Both the position numbers and the translations under genes were made by a program. Source: Paracoccaceae bacterium (lineage in GTDB: Bacteria > Pseudomonadota > Alphaproteobacteria > Rhodobacterales > Rhodobacteraceae). From it: a DNA stretch of 7,751 nucleotides. The stretch is taken from the NCBI GenBank assembly GCA_029881635.1, contig JAOUMG010000071.1, positions 1-7,751 on the forward strand, given 5' to 3'. Below are positions 5,764 to 7,751 of the stretch, piece after piece (within the stretch, counting starts at the first letter, position 1; the number at the start of each line of letters is the position of its first letter). The notes under the pieces are model-generated. The model made no database searches, was not told the origin of the DNA, and saw nothing but the letters and a program-made list of their open reading frames with translations.

Positions 5764-6792
5764 TCAGATCTGCCGTGACCGGATCATGCCGACGATATCA
5801 TAGACATCATCAAGGATCGGCTGGGCGATTGCATTCGCGCGCTCGGCCCCGCCGCCCAATATCCGGTCAATCTCGGCAGGGTCGGCCATCAGCCGGCTCA
5901 TTTCGTCGGCAATCGGTGCCAGCTTGGCCACCGCCAGATCCGCCAGCGCAGGCTTGAAGGCGCCAAAACCCTGACCCGCGAACTGCGAAACGACCGCGTC
6001 AGGCGATATCTCGGCCAGCGCCGCGTAAATATTGACAAGGTTTCTAGCCTCAGGCCGGTCCTTCAACCCGTCCACTGTGTCGGGCAATGGTTCGGCATCC
6101 GTGCGTGCCTTGCGGAATTTCTGCGCGATGGCGTTGGCATCGTCGGTCAGGTTGATCCGGCTCGCATCCGAGGGGTCGGATTTTGACATCTTCTTTGATC
6201 CGTCGCGCAAGGACATGACGCGCGTGGCGGCCCCCTCGATTACAGGTTCGGTGATCGGAAAGAAATCGACCTTGAAGTCATGGTTGAACTTGGCCGCAAT
6301 GTCGCGCGTCAGTTCCAGATGCTGCTTTTGGTCTTCGCCTACCGGTACCTGTGTAGCCTTGTACAAAAGAATGTCGGCCGCCATCAGCGAGGGGTAGGCA
6401 TAAAGCCCGAGCGAGGCGTTTTCAGCGTTCTTGCCGGCCTTGTCCTTGAACTGGGTCATCCGGTTCATCCAGCCGACACGCGCCACACAGTTGAAGATCC
6501 AGGCAAGCTGCGCGTGACCCGGCACCTGCGACTGATTGAACAGGATCGAGCGTTTCGGGTCGAGCCCGGACGCGATGTACCCCGCCGCCAGTTCGCGCGT
6601 CGCATGGCGCAGGTCCGCCGGATCCTGCCATGTGGTGATCGCGTGCAGATCAACAATGCAATAGACGGTCTCGACACCGGTATTCTGCATCTCGACGAAC
6701 CGTTTGACCGCGCCAAGGTAATTGCCCAGCTGCAGATGGTTTGTCGGTTGTATGCCCGAGAAGACACGCGGTTTGAATGTGGTGGCGGTCAT
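5764..6792 (-). CDS. trpS: Tryptophanyl-tRNA synthetase
   Basis: Class I aminoacyl-tRNA synthetase that charges tRNA-Trp in the cytoplasm; normally essential. With the ATG at 6792 it has 342 residues, close to the usual bacterial length of about 330-340. The HIGH-type motif is in [10 protein letters not shown] (16-25), the GEDQ motif of the active site is at 152-155, and the KMSKS loop is exact at 201-205. The start at 6792 is preferred because GGGA lies five bases upstream and family proteins begin shortly before the RVFSGIQPT strand. An in-frame ATG at 6843 would add a 17-residue tail without a good ribosome site. A TTGACT box at 6848-6853, read leftward, would place transcription start after 6843, which also argues against the longer form. 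The only nearby leftward intrinsic terminator lies 200 bases beyond the stop. Confidence 0.97.
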   Translation of the reverse strand: MTATTFKPRVFSGIQPTNHLQLGNYLGAVKRFVEMQNTGVETVYCIVDLHAITTWQDPADLRHATRELAAGYIASGLDPKRSILFNQSQVPGHAQLAWIFNCVARVGWMNRMTQFKDKAGKNAENASLGLYAYPSLMAADILLYKATQVPVGEDQKQHLELTRDIAAKFNHDFKVDFFPITEPVIEGAATRVMSLRDGSKKMSKSDPSDASRINLTDDANAIAQKFRKARTDAEPLPDTVDGLKDRPEARNLVNIYAALAEISPDAVVSQFAGQGFGAFKPALADLAVAKLAPIADEMSRLMADPAEIDRILGGGAERANAIAQPILDDVYDIVGMIRSRQI

Positions 6793-6878
6793 GGCGGTCC
6801 CAGTCTGGAAATTTCCGTCCCGCTCGCGTATCGCAGGGGCCATGTCCAGTCAACAGTCGGACAATGAGGGAGAGTGCA

Positions 6879-7565
6879 ATGCGCGATGGTTACAATGAGG
6901 CGCCCGTGAACCCGTTGCCGCCAGTGGTGTGGTTGCTGGTCCTGCCGATCGTTGCGATGGAGATTGTGCTGAACGCGGGAACCTACGGGCTGGTCGGGGG
7001 GGCGAACGGGATTGGCTGGCGCAGCGACGCGTTGCAACGCTTTGCCCTATCGCCCGCCATGCTCGACCAGATGCTGGCCACCGGCAGGTTCAACGCCGAT
7101 TTCGCAATGCGTTTCCTCACCTACCCCTTTGTGCATGGCAATTTCACTCATTCAGCCATGGCGGGGGTGTTCATCCTCGCGCTGGGGAAATTTGTCGGCG
7201 AGGTTTATCGTGGCTGGGCGGTTCTTGTGGTGTTTTTGGGTGCGGCGGTGGTCGGTGGCCTTGCCTATTCGCTGGTTCCCGGGTTGCAATATTCGCTTTT
7301 TGGAGCCTATCCGGGGGCCTACGGGCTGATCGGGGCGTTTACCTTCATCATTTGGGCACGTCTTGGGGCCGCCCATGAAAACCGCGCGCGCGCCTTTACG
7401 CTGATCGGTTTCTTGCTGGGTATTCAGCTTGTTTTTGGCGCGTTCTTTGGCGGCGCCCCGGATTGGATCGCCGATCTGGCGGGTTTTGGCACAGGGTTTG
7501 CACTGTCCTTCGTCGTCGGTCCCGGCGGCCCTGCGCATCTTCTTAAACTGATCCGTCAGCGTTGA
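6879..7565 (+). CDS. Rhomboid-family membrane protein, probably catalytically inactive
   Basis: A 228-residue polytopic inner-membrane protein with the rhomboid layout: a first helix at about 15-33, a long loop, HGNFTH at 86-91 opening the second helix, and the typical GKFVGEVYRGW at 103-113 between helices 2 and 3. Active rhomboids cut substrates in the membrane with a Ser in a GxSG motif (helix 4) and a His in helix 6. Here the helix-4 motif reads GAYPGAYGLIGA (142-153) with no Ser, and the helix-6 segment ADLAGFGTG (198-206) has Asp where AHxGG would place the His. A pseudo-protease role is therefore likely, for example in membrane protein binding or quality control. The start is ATG at 6879, with GAGGGAGAG just upstream; an ATG at 6864 is less well placed. 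The gene diverges from trpS, and its end overlaps murJ by ten bases tail to tail. Confidence 0.88.
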   Translation: MRDGYNEAPVNPLPPVVWLLVLPIVAMEIVLNAGTYGLVGGANGIGWRSDALQRFALSPAMLDQMLATGRFNADFAMRFLTYPFVHGNFTHSAMAGVFILALGKFVGEVYRGWAVLVVFLGAAVVGGLAYSLVPGLQYSLFGAYPGAYGLIGAFTFIIWARLGAAHENRARAFTLIGFLLGIQLVFGAFFGGAPDWIADLAGFGTGFALSFVVGPGGPAHLLKLIRQR

Positions 7566-7751
7566 CGGGCAAATCCCGCGCGCAGGTCTGACGGGCGGAA
7601 GGCTCCGGTTGCCAGCGCCGCCAGGGCATAGACAGCCAGCCCCCCGAGAACGAGCACCGCGAGCGTCACATACTTGCCTGTGCTCTCTGCCAGAACTATC
7701 TGCGCCCCCCAAAGAAACCCGCCCATGATCGCTGAGGCCAGCAGAATGCGG
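7556..7751 (-). CDS. murJ: Lipid II flippase MurJ, C-terminal end (5' part beyond window)
   Basis: The last 64 residues of a leftward gene entering from the right edge. They contain a hydrophobic segment at about 2-20, a second at about 28-50 (VTLAVLVLGGLAVYALAAL), then GAFRPSDLRAGF and a short basic tail ending at a TGA at 7558-7556. The ending, a last transmembrane helix followed by ATGAFRxSDLR, matches the C-terminus of alphaproteobacterial MurJ/MviN as I know it. That protein flips the peptidoglycan precursor lipid II across the inner membrane. Its last ten bases overlap the end of the rhomboid gene on the other strand. In related genomes murJ is commonly found close to trpS, which supports the call. 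Only the tail is visible, so confidence is moderate to high. Confidence 0.8.
   Translation of the reverse strand, partial: RILLASAIMGGFLWGAQIVLAESTGKYVTLAVLVLGGLAVYALAALATGAFRPSDLRAGFARQR

Noticed and set aside
5489..5803. Short frames on both strands between the VOC gene and trpS
   Set aside because: They run through the terminator stem and the trpS end, and their proteins are rich in Pro, Gly and Arg with no family resemblance.
6793..6843. Longer trpS form starting at 6843
   Set aside because: The added 17 residues are not typical of the family, and the ribosome site is much better at 6792.
6777..6878. Rhomboid gene starting further upstream at 6777
   Set aside because: It would overlap the start of trpS, and GAGGGAGAG clearly serves the ATG at 6879.

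Overview
The window looks like a chromosomal segment of an alphaproteobacterium, most likely of the Rhodobacteraceae (Roseobacter group). This is inferred from protein character and from the murJ / rhomboid / trpS neighbourhood; no database search was possible. There are seven complete genes and two that run off the edges. No tRNA, rRNA, CRISPR array or insertion sequence was seen.

Left part (1-2107): a secreted zinc metalloprotease of the serralysin type reads leftward and runs off the left edge inside its RTX calcium-binding repeats. It has a PPC-like N-terminal domain, the HEIGHALGLGH zinc motif and a Met-turn. Just upstream, 32 bases away and in the same direction, is a small exported probable lipoprotein of unknown function. 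The two are probably co-transcribed.

Middle part (2108-4948): an ABC-type polysaccharide (capsule) export module. kpsM (inner-membrane permease) reads left. kpsE (periplasm-spanning co-polymerase/adaptor) and kpsT (ATPase) read right from an 86-base divergent intergenic region. Together they should move a lipid-linked polysaccharide through the inner membrane towards an outer-membrane channel. That channel (KpsD type) and the lipid-linker enzymes (KpsC/KpsS) are not in the window.

Right part (4949-7751): more GC-rich, housekeeping-like DNA. It holds a VOC (glyoxalase/dioxygenase-fold) protein reading left and an untranslated stretch with a strong leftward terminator. Then come trpS (tryptophanyl-tRNA synthetase, leftward), a rhomboid-like membrane protein (rightward) that lacks both expected catalytic residues, and the C-terminal end of murJ (lipid II flippase, leftward), whose last codons overlap the rhomboid gene.

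The points most worth following up are the protease-lipoprotein pair, the catalytically degenerate rhomboid, a possible structured small RNA or 3' UTR between trpS and its distant terminator, and a perfect palindrome in the promoter region of the VOC gene.
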